Shown here: one piece after another, positions 49,021-62,600 of the stretch | How the letters are laid out: each line of letters opens with the position of its first letter | How positions within the stretch are numbered: position 1 is the first letter of the stretch | DNA from: Amborella trichopoda | Lineage: Eukaryota; Streptophyta; Magnoliopsida; Amborellales; Amborellaceae | Length of the DNA stretch: 64,000 nucleotides | Assembly: GCF_000471905.2 (NCBI RefSeq) | Contig: NW_006497735.1 | Span: forward strand, 2,033,252 to 2,097,251 | Reading direction: 5' to 3' | Translations under genes and position numbers: made by a program | Notes under the pieces: generated by a model | Databases searched by the model: none | Told to the model about the DNA's origin: nothing | The model's input: the letters and a program-made list of their open reading frames with translations, nothing else

Positions 49021-51787
49021 CTCGAATTTATTCATTATGAATTCCATAGTGATATATTAAAAGACACTATTAAAATGTAAGTTAACAATATTTCTTTGAT
49101 CTTAGTTTTTAAAATAACACTTTTTTCACTGTGATGAATAACTCTGATACTTGAGAAAACATCTTAAAAAGCACCTTTTTTTTTACCCAACACATAGGGC
49201 CCCATTCGATGCATCGAGCTATGGATTGCATCAGGTGAGGATGACCTTGGTTTCATCTCCAAGGGGACGTCGTGAAATCCATCTAATGGGACTGCGACCC
49301 ATTGCCCAATTGCTAGACTTTGGTGACCCACTAATGATTCCCTACACGGACTGTGAGCCATGGGCAACGTTGGGACAGTTTGAGAAAGCATGTGTGGCTT
49401 GTAGTTTGCGGTTGGACATGGAATGCCCCAGTGGATATTTATTCCTAAACTATATGGATCATTTTCCCATCAAAGTATTAAATTTTGTTTATTTTACTTA
49501 TATTTGATGATTAGAATTGTTCTTTGCATTTTTCTAAATCTCTAGATATTTTATTTATCACATTTGGATTTATAAAAACAAATATATTGATTTAAAGCTT
49601 TAAAGCTTGAGAAATGAATTTATGTTGTTTTAGAAAGTTTAAGCTTTGAGGAAAATTTGAATGACATTAGAAAGCTTATGGATAAAATAAGAAATGTTAA
49701 TATTATGATATATTAATTCCATGTTTGAATTAATTGATGAGAAAATCCTTTAGAAAGTGGGGGATAATGGTCTAGCACCCTCTATCGGATGTTCATGACC
49801 CATTTATGGAATGGAGAGCTCATATCTCTCACCCCACAAGTCACACAAGATCAATGGTGCATATTCAATTTCACATGAGTGGCAAGCCAATGAAAACCCT
49901 AAGAAACCCTAATCTTGTTCAAAGTACTACAAAAAAAGATTGATCACTACCAAAAACTCTACACCTTATCTCATACATATGGTTTTCGTCTCTCTCTCTC
50001 TCTCTTAACCTACCAAAGGGGGCACACCCCACTTAGGATATCTCTCTCTCCTATAGAAACTCTCTCTCTCTTGAAAGTCCTAAAGGGGGCATGCCCCACT
50101 CTCTCTCATCTTATGGTTCTCTCTCACAGTATCTCTCATGATATCTCCTCTCTCTTTGGGGTTTAGACTATAAGGTTGTGGTAGAAAAGAAAAACATCAC
50201 TCTATCAGAGTAGGTTGTTAAGGGGATTCACTTAGTATTTGAGTTTGTGTATAAAGGGGTTCATGTTCCATTGGTGTGGTTTGTCCAAACATGCGTTCCC
50301 AGTTGAGATTGAAGGTTGAAAATTAGCTCCCACGCCTTCGGAAGGTGATGACTCGGTGTGGGGTGTAAGAAACACGGTTGAGATAATTTTTGGCGCCTTG
50401 TTTTGTTTCTTCCATGTTTTTTTATTATATATTTTATTCCCAAGCATAGGTTGTGTCTTTTCTTTGTTAATGAAAAATGTGGTTTTGAATGGCTTCAAGT
50501 TCTTGAGATCCTATTTTATTCTTTTCTTTTGTTTTATTTGAAGTTGTAATATTGTAAAAAGGATTTCTTGTGAATGATCTAGACCGTGAAGAAAAGAAAA
50601 TAATTGAAAAAGAAATAAAGAAAATTATTATATACTCCGGCTAGATCACAGGTGTCATTTCATTTAGGAACTCAAAATCACTTTTTTTGTTCCTTTTTAA
50701 CATTGTTAATTGATTGATTACAAAGCCATATATAGAATTAGAAAAAGAAAAAGGACACTTCTGAAGCTTAGATCTAAGCATTTTACAAAATAAATGGAGC
50801 TTAGGCGGGTTAAGAAACATACGTTTGAGCATGAATTTTTTATTTTTATTTATTTATTTTGTGATTATTCATCCAAATGAAAAAGCTATATGTTTAAAAT
50901 GTGGGGTCAAACAAATGGCCCTAGCATAGTTTTTGAAGATTTTGATGGGTGTATTTATTAAAAAAATAATTATTTTTGTTTAATTCTTTTTCAAATTTTC
51001 ACAAAAGTACAATTGTATGTCCAATAATTTTATTAGTCAATAGTCTTGTCCTTTAGTGAAACTTCAACTTTGCCTTTCTAAAGATCACAAAAATACCCCT
51101 TGCCTTGCAGTTATAATTATATGTTCACAATTGATTGATGAGCAAACTACTATAAAAAAAATAATTTTTTTTTAAAAAAACCACATAATAAGTAAATATA
51201 CCATTCATAGCCCATTCTAATATTACTACTTGCATTTGAAGAGTTGCGAATGGTAGATTATCTCATATATGTGAATGTGTGTGTGTAAGTAGAGAAGGCA
51301 TGGCTGATTGAAGAACAAAGGATAAATAAAAAGCAAAATTCGCTAAATGGTTGTATATCTATTTGAGTATGCATAAAATTGCCATATGATAGCTAATAAT
51401 GGAAATTAATATTTGTTGAACAATTTCAATCAGTATCTAGAAAAATGGATCAGGAGGGTAAGTCAGTCCCCTGCTTGATTGATCTAAATGACTGATCCAT
51501 GCAGGTGCATACTGATTCTCTAGTGTGGGAATTGGTAGCAAAATAATTTAATTAGTAATTTTAATTAAATTATTAATTAAAAAAATTCTCTAGTGTGGGA
51601 ATTGACCGAGGCCACTTCAATGATGGTAAAAAAAAATTACACTCCCATCCTTCTTTCTTTTTTTCTTTTTTTTGGTTAGGTTTTTTTCACCTTTTTTCAT
51701 GTTTTTGTATTTTTATTTTTGTTAGGGCGATTTCTATCTTTTGATGAAAGTGGGTAAGATTTTGGGCTTTAAAAACCATTTTTTAGA

Positions 51788-52020
51788 GGGGATCGTATAC
51801 AACGAGACCATTTACTTCTAATACAAGGTGGTCACAATTACTTACAACCATTTGACGACAAATTTGTTAGTTTTGATGTGTCACGAACTTCGAGAATATT
51901 TCTTTTAAAGTTCGAGCTAAGTCAATAAAATAATTACAGTCACCCAGTTTCACATTCAATGGTCAAGATTAATATGACCACCTTGTACCAAAGCTATATG
52001 GTCTCATTCTATACTTTCCC
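51788..52020. mobile_element. MITE family 2, copy B
   Basis: Duplicate of 6038-6270 with both inverted ends preserved: gatcgtatacaacgagacca on the left, and tatggtctcattctatactt on the right. Confidence 0.75.
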
Positions 52021-53050
52021 TTTTTAGAGAGAGTAAGAACCTTTTACAAGTTTTCTCATGCTCTCTACCTAAAAACACCCCAACCCTAGCTCTAGTTTTG
52101 GGCAACTTTCGTGGTGGATTCTGGCCATCATCCCAATTTGAAGCCCGAAGTCTTTTACACCCGATTTCAGTTTTTTTTAGGGTTTTTGCTATATACATTT
52201 TTTTGTCTTTTTTGAATCAGTAAAATTAATTCTTTTTTTGGTTTCTTGTTAACGGTTTTATCTTTATTAAGTTTATTATTGTATGTTTTTACCTTTTAGG
52301 AAGACCTATCGGCATTTTTTAAGACAAGTTTACTATTGTATGTTTTTACCTTCTAGGAAGACCAATCAGCATTTTTTAAAACAAATGTTAGGATTATAAG
52401 GTTTTTATATTCATTTATTTTTATAAGTTCAATTTCAATTTCAAATAGGAGGTCTTTTCAATCCTAGGATATAACAAAGGAAAAAGAAAAAAGAACCACA
52501 TTTACTCCCAAAATACCTTTCACATATAAAAATCATGTTTCTCAGTTTCCATTGCATATGTTACTACAATCTTCTTTGGTCGTTATAAATTAATTCCATT
52601 CATGCATCCTTCTTTATTTTCAATTGCAGGAAAATCACAATTCCGGCATCAGAAAATTTTAAATCGATCATCTCAACCTTGGCCATTATGGTAAAAATTA
52701 GGATTTCAAGCCCTAAAAATAGTATATATTGTGACCAATTATCTAGATGGATTCATTTTGCCCTAAAAATAAGTGCTCATGGATCCATAAGATCTGTGTT
52801 ATTTTTTGAGTTTCAAATTTCATAGTCAATATTAGAAATTGATTTTATAGCCATCATAGATATTTTCGGTGCCCAAAGTGATTTTTACACGAAGATTTGT
52901 AGTGAGGCTATACTTTATGTTCATAATGCCTAGGCCTTCCAAAAATTGCCTCCAATATAAAATTTAGAACGGACCTAGAAACTTAGATTGATTAAGACTT
53001 CACCTTGTATTAAGATAAAAAAAAACATAATGTTTATTGAAAAAAAAAAA

Positions 53051-53528
53051 AGGACAAGCTTTCTATGCTTCCCCAACAACATAAAACTTATATACATCCC
53101 CTTCCATTTTGAATGGAGGGCTAAGATTGTCCCAATCACAATGTCACGTTTCTACACTATTTTATTTTTACTCTTTTTATGTAAATTATTTTCACACCAA
53201 ATTTTGGGTGTCCAATCCTCTATTAAACACGTACTTGTAAAAAAAATATTAAAATAATGTTCCCAATAAAATAAAATGACCAAAATACCCCTAAAAGATT
53301 CAAGGGGTATTTTGGTCATTATATTTTATTAAAAAATTATTTTTTATAGGTGTTCCCCAATGAGAAGATGACCCATACCAAATTTTATATTCATGCAATT
53401 TGTATAAAAAAAAAAAAAAAATAACTCTAAGGCATCAGAACTAAAATCAAACAGAGTGGCTTACTTGATCAAAATTGGACGGCTGGATAGATCTTCTATG
53501 CTATAGAAGAAGTATAGAAACCTTTCCC
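53051..53528. mobile_element. MITE family 1, copy 5
   Basis: Duplicate of 7698-8186 with the same ends (aggacaagctttctatgctt at the left, agaagtatagaaacctttcc at the right) and the internal caaaatacccctaaaag inverted motif. Confidence 0.8.
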
Positions 53529-53835
53529 AAAAAACAAAGAAGATAAAAAAACATAATGCAGTTTGAAAGTTGTCACATTTTAAAGCTCAGACACGCTTAA
53601 TTGTTAAGACTCTAAACTATCAAGTAATTAGTTATTCATTTCCCTATATTAATATTTCTAATGATATTTGAGGATCAAGTACGGTGGCATTTGAATAACT
53701 TCAGTATAGGAATGCCGGTGTACTTTAACCACTACAACCACTTGGAGAGAATGATATGTGAGATTAAAATCTTATGCTTAACTCAATCCATGTGTTTTCA
53801 ACATGTTGGAAGATGTCAATACTGACTTAGTAGCT

Positions 53836-53921
53836 AATGGAGGTATTTTTTTGTAATTTTGTTTTTCGGTAATTCGTTAATGGAGGTATTTTTTTGTAAT
53901 TTTGTTTTTCGCTAATTCGTT
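53836..53921 (+). repeat. B-specific 43-bp tandem duplication
   Basis: aatggaggtatttttttgta then atttcgttttt-cg-taattcgtt recurs with period 43. Copy A has a single unit at the matching place. Confidence 0.88.
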
Positions 53922-54937
53922 AATGGAGGTATTGAGTATGGTCCTTTGATTTTAGAGGAGTTTCTAATTAAGGTCACTGAGATACCGCCTTGCTATCTTT
54001 TCGACATTGTTGTCCATCTGTTTTATACTTATATGAATAGAACTTAAAAAAAAAAAAGTCTACAAGAAAAGAGAGAAAACACCGGTCGCGCATGCAAATC
54101 CCTCCTTGAAGATTCTGAGCTAATGGGTCGGTTATCATAGTCCTATTAATGCAACTTTAAGTCTATACATTCTTAGTTTTGTATAGAATATTTCTAAAAG
54201 GATATATAGATATTAACTTGAAAAACATAAGAAGATATTGTTTGGGTAAACCTCAAAAAATTTCTAAACATATAAAAAATTACACAATAAACATCTATTC
54301 TTTTAGTTAAGGGATATGATATTATGTTCTACTAGGGCACCATAAATGCGCCTTTGCCACCGCAAAAACCACTTTTGAGGTTTCAGGCACCTAAATCAAT
54401 TGGGGACTCCCTTAGAATTAGGGGAATCTAAGTTTGATTTAGTTTACCTCCAAATCTCCTCAAATATATTCCAATAATGGAACTGATAGTTGAAATTTCA
54501 TTCAGAATTGTAAAAATTTGAGGCATTTATGGGGCTCCAAATGCATGTTTTTCATGAATCTTAATTATTATTATTTTTCTATGCGAGAGTGTTTTAGAAA
54601 TATTTTGGGTCCCCTACCTAGCTTAAAAGTGGTATTTTAGGTGGGCAAAGAAATAAGTTTGGTGCCCCAGATGAAACACACTATTATTTCCCTTAAACCA
54701 CCCAAAACTGGTTCAAGGAATTGCAACAAAGTTACGTTTTTTTTTTTTGTGGATCAATGGGATTACAGGCTCCTATCTATTTTGACAAGATTCAATATTT
54801 TGAAATTGTTAGTGAGAATGGGGGCCGGGACCTCTACTTGGAGCTTAGGTGGTGCTACCACCCTGACCCAACCCCATTCTCACTAGTCTACTTCAGGCTT
54901 CCATTGAAAATCTCTCGTCAATCTAAATATGACTCAC

Positions 54938-56659
54938 ATAGCAGTAGATTTCCCGAATGCGATGATATCCATTTGCATTTTCCGAAACTCCTACATCATT
55001 TGTTTCTAAAAAGTCAACTTCGTACCCATTCTCGTCACAACCGTAATACATTTGAACTCTTTCCTCCGCATTGCGAGTACTTCTGTTGATGCCCATCTCA
55101 AAGTGGCAATATGGGAAAAGAACATGTTCAAGATTTATCCCACCAGTATTCTACAACACAATATATGGAAGGGTAACTCACCTAAATCATGATAAATTTG
55201 ATATAAAAATACAAAGTTAAAATTTGTACATTACCTTCTTAAAAGGTTCCATATTCCTCAGACAATCTGGGTGGATGGAGTTCCAATAATTCCCTAGACA
55301 TGATATTCTTAAATCTTCATATAGTTTATTTGAAATGAGTCCCATTCGATGAGCAAATGGAACCCTAGATTCTAAAAGGATATCATAATCTGCAAGCTCA
55401 TTGCCGACAGAGTAGCCCTGGAACACCAACAAACAAGAAAATGAATTAGAATCCAAATTACATTGTAGAATGCTTATATATAACCATCTACTTTTGGTTA
55501 CTGCATTGTTATTTGTGAGCATTGTAACTAGAAAGGGAAATCATAGTTTCTGTGAAAAACTTATAAATCACGTTGGTGACATGACATGGAAACAACACTC
55601 ATAGTATAGTTTATTTTAGTATTGCAATGAAATCAAGTGTATTCTCATTGGCTTCCATTCAAATGTAAATTTGAAAATTTCAATTACATCTTCATAATGT
55701 CTTTTAGGTAAATAGATAATATCATCAACAAAGTCATATCCTTCTTTTGAGTAAGGATGCAATTCACAGTTACCTTGAAATTTAAGTTTGGCTTCACCCC
55801 TCCATCTATTCCTGTAATAATAAATTATATGTTTATACATATAAAAAGCATAATTTTAACTAAGGAGTCATGTCAATGTACCTTGTAGGATATACACATA
55901 ATTAATTATTAGGCTGATAAGTTCAACTATCAATAATCAAGAATAAAACTTCTATAACGTTACCTTCGTTTAATAAAGAAAATAATTACACTAGCCAAAA
56001 AGAATTATTAATATAAGTGATGCCTTTCTCAATTTCTAGTGACAAAGTTGGGACATAAGCTCTAGCATATGAACATCCAGTAATGTAAAGTGGATTAGAC
56101 AAGAACTCAGGGTACTCGTGAAACCACTGCATCATAAAACTGTAAGTGAACATCAGAAACAATTTTTAATTAGGTCCTTTAGCAAAGTATAAGTTGGCTG
56201 ACCTTGAAAACAAAGTCATATAGATCTGCTATAGTATTGGAATCATCAGTTTGGTAATCCTCACTATTATCAGAATATGAGAATCCAGTACCAACAGGTG
56301 CATCCATAACAACAAGGCTAGACACCTACAATGCAGAGGAATTTGAAAGAGGAAATTCACTCTTACATTCATATTGTATCCATTCACATGCTAAAAGTCA
56401 TCTGCTCAATAAGTCATACTGAAGAGAGTGCAATTGAAGCTCATCATCCTCACATTCCATATATTGGCAAGTTTGAAGAGTAGATATAAAACATGTCACA
56501 TTTGAAAGCTAGAAGGTATGGAAATTTTGTTATGATCCAACCTGGAAAAGCATAGGTGAAGCCACTTGATGAATATTACCTTGGTCCAATGGAAAGGATT
56601 GAGTTCTACTTTCACACCATTGATGATATAATCCGGATCTTCCTCAATCTTGAAAGGCA
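54938..56659 (-). CDS. SCPL copy B, exons 3 to 8
   Basis: Exon 3 (56580-56659) gives PFKIEEDPDYIINGVKVELN. Exon 4 (56203-56325) gives VVMDAPVGTGFSYS. Exon 5 (56024-56126) carries the nucleophile segment TGCSYARAYVP; the family has GDSYSG or GESYAG, so Cys replaces the acidic residue. Exon 6 (55774-55811) is only 38 bases (IDGGVKPNLNFK). Exon 7 (55235-55417) is 61 codons and starts GYSVGNEL. Exon 8 (54938-55150) starts NTGGINLEHVLFPYCHFE, after which it diverges from the family, and ends at a strong GTGAGT donor. Acceptors are all AG. Donors are GT except exon 5, which ends at gcatca. Confidence 0.88.
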
Positions 56660-59600
56660 CTGAAATACAATATAGAAACACTTTATATAAGACGTCAAGC
56701 TTATATTATAAATTGCACCTCAAAAATCTACCCAAAAGGTGTTTCAATACTAGAAAATCTTCAAATTGAGCATCTCAACCTCAAGTTGTATGGATATGAA
56801 ATAGAAAAGGATTTCAAGTCCTCATAGGGGTTTTAAGTACCAATACTACACTTTTAGCAAGATTTAGAAGTACGCATGTTTATGGTTGACACCTTATATA
56901 TACCGCACCCATCAAATAAACTTATAGTTTGTAAACTAAGATTCTAACCATGAAGCAAATAAAAAACTCCCCTCCAAATAAACTGACAATTAAATATAAA
57001 AGAAACCCTATTTCCATAGTAATTTTTCAAATTTAATATTAATGTTCACATAATTTCTTTAAATCCAATTTGTGTTTGAATGATGAAGAAATTAAATGCT
57101 TTTACCATTTTGCGAGAAATCCCCATGTTTCTTTCTTATTAAGTGAACTAGTGTCAAAATGATTTGACATTGTTACTGAAGTAAGCAAATGGCTTTAAGA
57201 CATTGTTGCAACACACATGATGTGGTTTACAAAGCTTACATACACATTTCACAATAACTCGCCAAATAGTTAAATGGCTTGAACATCAGTTTGATATTTA
57301 CAGTAAAAATACCATAGTTCGAAGATTTAAGTTCATTCTAAGATCAAGATTCCAACTAGATTCTAACCTCTTGTTGCTGAAGATCGACACTAAGAAGGAA
57401 GTTGTGAATACAATGACAAAGTTGCTTATACTACTAAATTTGAGCTATTTTTGGACTTGATTAATGTCTTTCCAAGATGAGTGTCCTTTTTTCCTTTTGG
57501 GGGTGGGGTATTGGGGCTTGTGAAAAAGGTGGTAGAAGCGAATCAATTTTGTGTACTTGATGGAATTCAATTAAATGTGGACATTTGTTTGGTCATCTTG
57601 CATTTAAAGAAGCCCTATAAAGGATGTTAGGTTTCTATCTTATAGTTATTAGATTTCCTATTTTATAGAGAAGTGAATCCTAAGTTTCTTAAAATTCTTG
57701 CCTATTTTTATGGGGATATAATCCCTTGGTTATATGAATGATTATCTTCACATAATTATCTAACGAAAGGGTAGGGCATGGGGGATTCTATCTATCTCTT
57801 GTAATGAAAGACAGAGAGGAGTCCATGTGATTCTGTCTACACGGTTTGTGTCTTTTTATGAATAGTTGTTTTAGGAAGCCTGTGCAAGGTGTAGAGAGAA
57901 TATGCAGAGTGCTAACTATAAGATTGAGCTTGAGTTCCCTGGTTCTCTTAGAGCTTCCATGCAAAATAGGCATGTCATGGCTTTGTTACCATTTATCAAC
58001 CTTTGGACGCATAGTGCTAGCAGCTTCCATGCAAAATAGGCATGTCATGGCTTTGTTACCATTTATCAACCTTTGGACGCATAGTGCTAGCTGTGCTACA
58101 ATGCCAAGAGTCAAATTACCAAACATGAATTAGTCGTGGGCACAGATCTTTCCTTGTAATGCATATCTTCTTCCTCCTCCTTAAATCTTATTTTGTGAAT
58201 GGTAAACATTTGTAGATTGGGTTCTTATCGAGAATTTCCTTTTAGTTCCCATATAATTTTTTTATTTTCCTAGCAAGGTCTACGGAAATTTTAACTTTAT
58301 CTACCATTCCACATGTCTCTTCCATTCCAATTTTAAATTGATCTTTACTCGTCTTCCTCATTCTTAGGGGAGGAGCAATGTCCTATTACCTTCTCTTTCA
58401 ACAATTAAAATCTAGAGATACTATCTAAGAGTTCATGCTTGAAGTTGAGTGGTTAATGTTTTAATGATTGAATATATTCAAATCCTATCATTGAACTACC
58501 ACGTGAAAAGCGAAAAAAAGCAAAAAGGAATATGTGCTAACTTATGCATCTATATACTACATTATTAAGCAAAAAGCAAGGGATGGACACATGTCGCGAA
58601 AATAAAAATATAATCTATCTCTAGGGAGACGGTTAGAGTACATAAACTCCTAAAAATAATGTGTGGAAATTATAATGATTATTAATATTGGAAATTATTT
58701 TAAAATTAAAAATCATGATTGATATAAATATTATTAATGATACTAATAATAGAATTGTATTATTGTAATGAATATTATAACAATTACACAAATAAGTGGA
58801 ATTCTAATTATAATATAATCTTTTGATTAGATGATGATGGTGATGATGATAATAGTAATAATGAAATGATAATAAAATTACTACTAAAATTATAATAAAC
58901 TTAAAATATATTATTGCTATTATTATTATGTGAACAATTTTAGTCGATGATATAATAAAATAATGAACGTAGTAATTTATAATAATAACAGTTATCTAAA
59001 TTTAATTAGATGATTATATGAATTTTAAGTATTGTTATAATTGAATTATTATAAACTTAAAATGTTTATATACAATATTATTGTTATTATTGCATGAATA
59101 ATTTTAGTTATTAATATAATTGTAAAATAATGAACATATTGAATCATAATAATAACAATTCTTGAAATTTAATTGGACTATTATATGAATACTAAATATT
59201 GTTATAATTTAATTAACTATGATATCAAAATTTTCTTTCTTTTACTTCATTTTTATATAAAATGCTGTTTGTTATCTTTAAATAACCTAAACAATTTAAT
59301 CATTTCGCTAAGCATATTTGCAATATTTAATTACATACCATAACATATTCTCATTCATATTATTTCTCATACTATTTCTACCACTATCAGTTAAAAAACC
59401 TTTTAATGAGACCGGCACATGCACCTACTAGTCAAAACACACTCAAGGATGTCGATATAAATTATTTCACATGCTATAGACAGGATTTGTGTGTTGAGAT
59501 GGGATTATTTTTTTATGGTACTTCATGTCATTGTATATGAGATGTCATTTTGACCTTCAACAACATTCATGAATCATGAATATAAGACTACAATAATTAG

Positions 59601-62600
59601 TTGAAAGGGCCATGAAAAGTTTGCAAATTCTTCATATAATGAAACTGCACAATGATGAAGAGTGGACTTCTTAGGAGTAAATTACAAGTAGTAAATGTAA
59701 TCTAGAAATACCTACCATGAAAGTATATAATGGCATTCATTCCTGAACAACCAGGACCGCCAGTAGCCCAGAATACAATTGGATCTTCTGTAGGACTGCG
59801 TTCTGAAGTAGCAAAATAGTAATACATGTGCCTTCCAATCCCTTCATTACCTAAAGTGATGTAACCGTAATCTTAGAAACATTAGCATGTAATATACTTC
59901 GCAAACTTCTCTCCATAAGTACAAGAAATAATACTATAAATATAAAAAATTGAAAACTATATATCCTAGAAAGAAATACGTTTAGGTTATGCCATCTTTT
60001 TCATGTTTTTGACTTCTTCATTGACAAACATATATGCCTTATTTTCTATATTTATTGAATATTCCCAAAGTGGTGTAAAACTAATTTTTTAGTCCTAAGA
60101 TTTAAAAAAAACGGAAATCTATTTTTTACCCCTCATGTGTTTTCGAAATGCGAGATACATTAGGTATCATTTTGATAAGCTCTAATTGTAGGCTATGCTC
60201 GTCTTCGAATTTTTATCGTGCCTTGTAGGCAAAAGCTTTCCTTTTCCTATCTATTTTTTTTCTTTTCTTTTCTTTTCTTTTTTGTCTTTTTCGTTTGAGG
60301 TGTTAATGGTGGGACTGGAGCATGAGGATGATATGTTGAGGCACCTATGTCCCTAACCGCCAATCCCCCAATCCCGATCCCAAGAAATGAGAATTATGGT
60401 TTCATAGAGGTGGCGAGAATAACAAGCCCATGGTTCCTTACTTCCCTTTCTATTTTCTTTCAAATATTTGGGGCTGGCTTTTCAAATATTTCTAGTTTAG
60501 GGATGGTTCTGAAAAACAATATTAAATTCAAAATTAAACCCATATTTTATTTAGTATTTTATCCAACTTTGTCTTAGAACTTTGGAGTGATTCTTTAGAG
60601 TCAAAAGGTTTCCAGACAAAGATATAGCATATGAAATTTAAGTTGAGTAATATTAAGAGTAGAAACAAGGAATTAGTTAAGTTTGATGGCCAAAGAGTAC
60701 TTAAAATAGATTATTGTCAATATTTAGAGTCAATAATCCATTAGAATAGAGAGATTGAGGAAGATGTTGCACATAGAATTTGAGCTCGGTGGATGAATTG
60801 GAGATGTTCTTTCGAAATCTTTTGTGATCATTGAATACTAAAAAAGATGAAGGGGAAGTTTTACCTGATACCTCTAAGACCTTCCATGCTTTATGGGATG
60901 GAATACGGGGCGGTCAAGAAACAATATATCCATAGACTGAGTGTAGTTGTAATGATGATATTGAAATGCATGAGTGGCAAGACAAGCATAAGTACATCAG
61001 AAGGAACTTAGAGTTAGCCCCAATAAATGATCAAATGAGGGCAATTAGATTTGTCTTGCCATATGTAGTGTCAACTTAGAACAACACTAATTAGGAGGGG
61101 TGATTTGGTTCAAGTGGAGGCTCTAAATGGGCAAAGGGAAGACCCTAAAAGACAGGGATATAAATAGTAAGAAATGACATAGTGATTTATAGTTTAACTG
61201 GAGGGATGGCCATTGATAAAGCATAATAATGAAACGATGATTCATGTAGCCAACCCCAAATAGTTAGAAAAAAACTCTAGTGATGATGATCATGATTTTT
61301 TTTAACTTTGCAATATGCACAAGGTGGTTCCCAAAGACTAAATTTCAAGTCTAAATTAAACTCTCATAATCTTTATATTTTGTAATCTTTTATAAATGAA
61401 TACAAACCCAATCGAGTTTTTTGACCTGCTCCGTGTCATGAGGAAACTCAATACACTTGGTCGGGTCTATTAAGTTGGGCCGCAGTTGAATATTACATCT
61501 ATATTTGCAACCTGACCCGGTTTTGACCAGTATTACCTCGACATTCCTAATTGAGATTTATGTTGATGTCCTCTGCACTTGTCCATACGTGTCGGGTGAT
61601 GTGATCAGTTTAGTATGTTGTCGACATAATAACTTACATGCGTACATCACAAATTATATAGAGTTGTGTGGTAAAGCTGAAGTTGGTCTATAGTCCATGG
61701 TAACAACCTTTTAACAAACTTATGGTTCATGTGCATCTCCTTCTAAATGCAATCTCCATGAGAAGATCTATCTTGGAGATGAATATTGGATTGAAAATTT
61801 CATAGGTTGATAATATTAATTATGGCCCATGAATATAAAAAAAAAGGGAATAATAAAATTTATTTTGAACTATATTTTGGACAGTTCCTTTTAATTCTTC
61901 CAGATAACAAAATTGATAATATTCTTTTTAGGGGAAAGGTTTATATACTTCTCCTACAGCATAGAAGTTCTATCCCCCCTTATCATCCAGCCGTCCAATT
62001 TTGATCAAGAGAGCCACTCACCATTTGATATTAGATCTGATGTCTCAAAGTTTTTTTTTTTTAGTTTTTTTTTATACAAATTGTATGAATATGAGATTTG
62101 GTATGTGCTATCTTCTCTTTGGGGCTAATTTATAAAATAATATTTCGATAAAATATAATGATCAAATTACCCTTGAAAGTTTTAAAGGTATTTTGGTCAT
62201 TTTATCAATTGAATTTTTTTTTTTTTCCTGCTATTGCGAGTTTAATAGAGGAATGGACATGCAAAATTTGGTGTCAAAATAGTTTATAGAATAAAATGAA
62301 ATATAAAATAGTGTAGAGACGTGATATTGTGATTGGAGCAATCTTAGCCCTCCATCCAGAATGGACAGTTGGATAAGGGGAAGTATATAAGTTTTATATT
62401 GTAGGGGAAGCATAGAAAGCTTCCCTTTTTGTTCGATCCAGAATCATGGATCCAATGCCAAAACACATTTGGACTTAAGATTCATTTCAGAATGTAAATG
62501 ATCCTAAATCCATGTCGTACATGGATGTTTTATGCAACCGTACTTCACAAAAGAAAATTCACAAATTTTTGGAAGGGCCATTGCATGTGAATAGGTCAAC

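Noticed and set aside
49151..49507. 118-codon plus-strand frame
   Set aside because: The matching region in copy A (2760-3100) is not open in this frame and no family is recognised, so it is likely a chance frame in duplicated non-coding DNA.
54721..55089. 122-codon plus-strand frame
   Set aside because: It is the antisense shadow of SCPL B exon 8, whose minus-strand reading has splice sites and family motifs.
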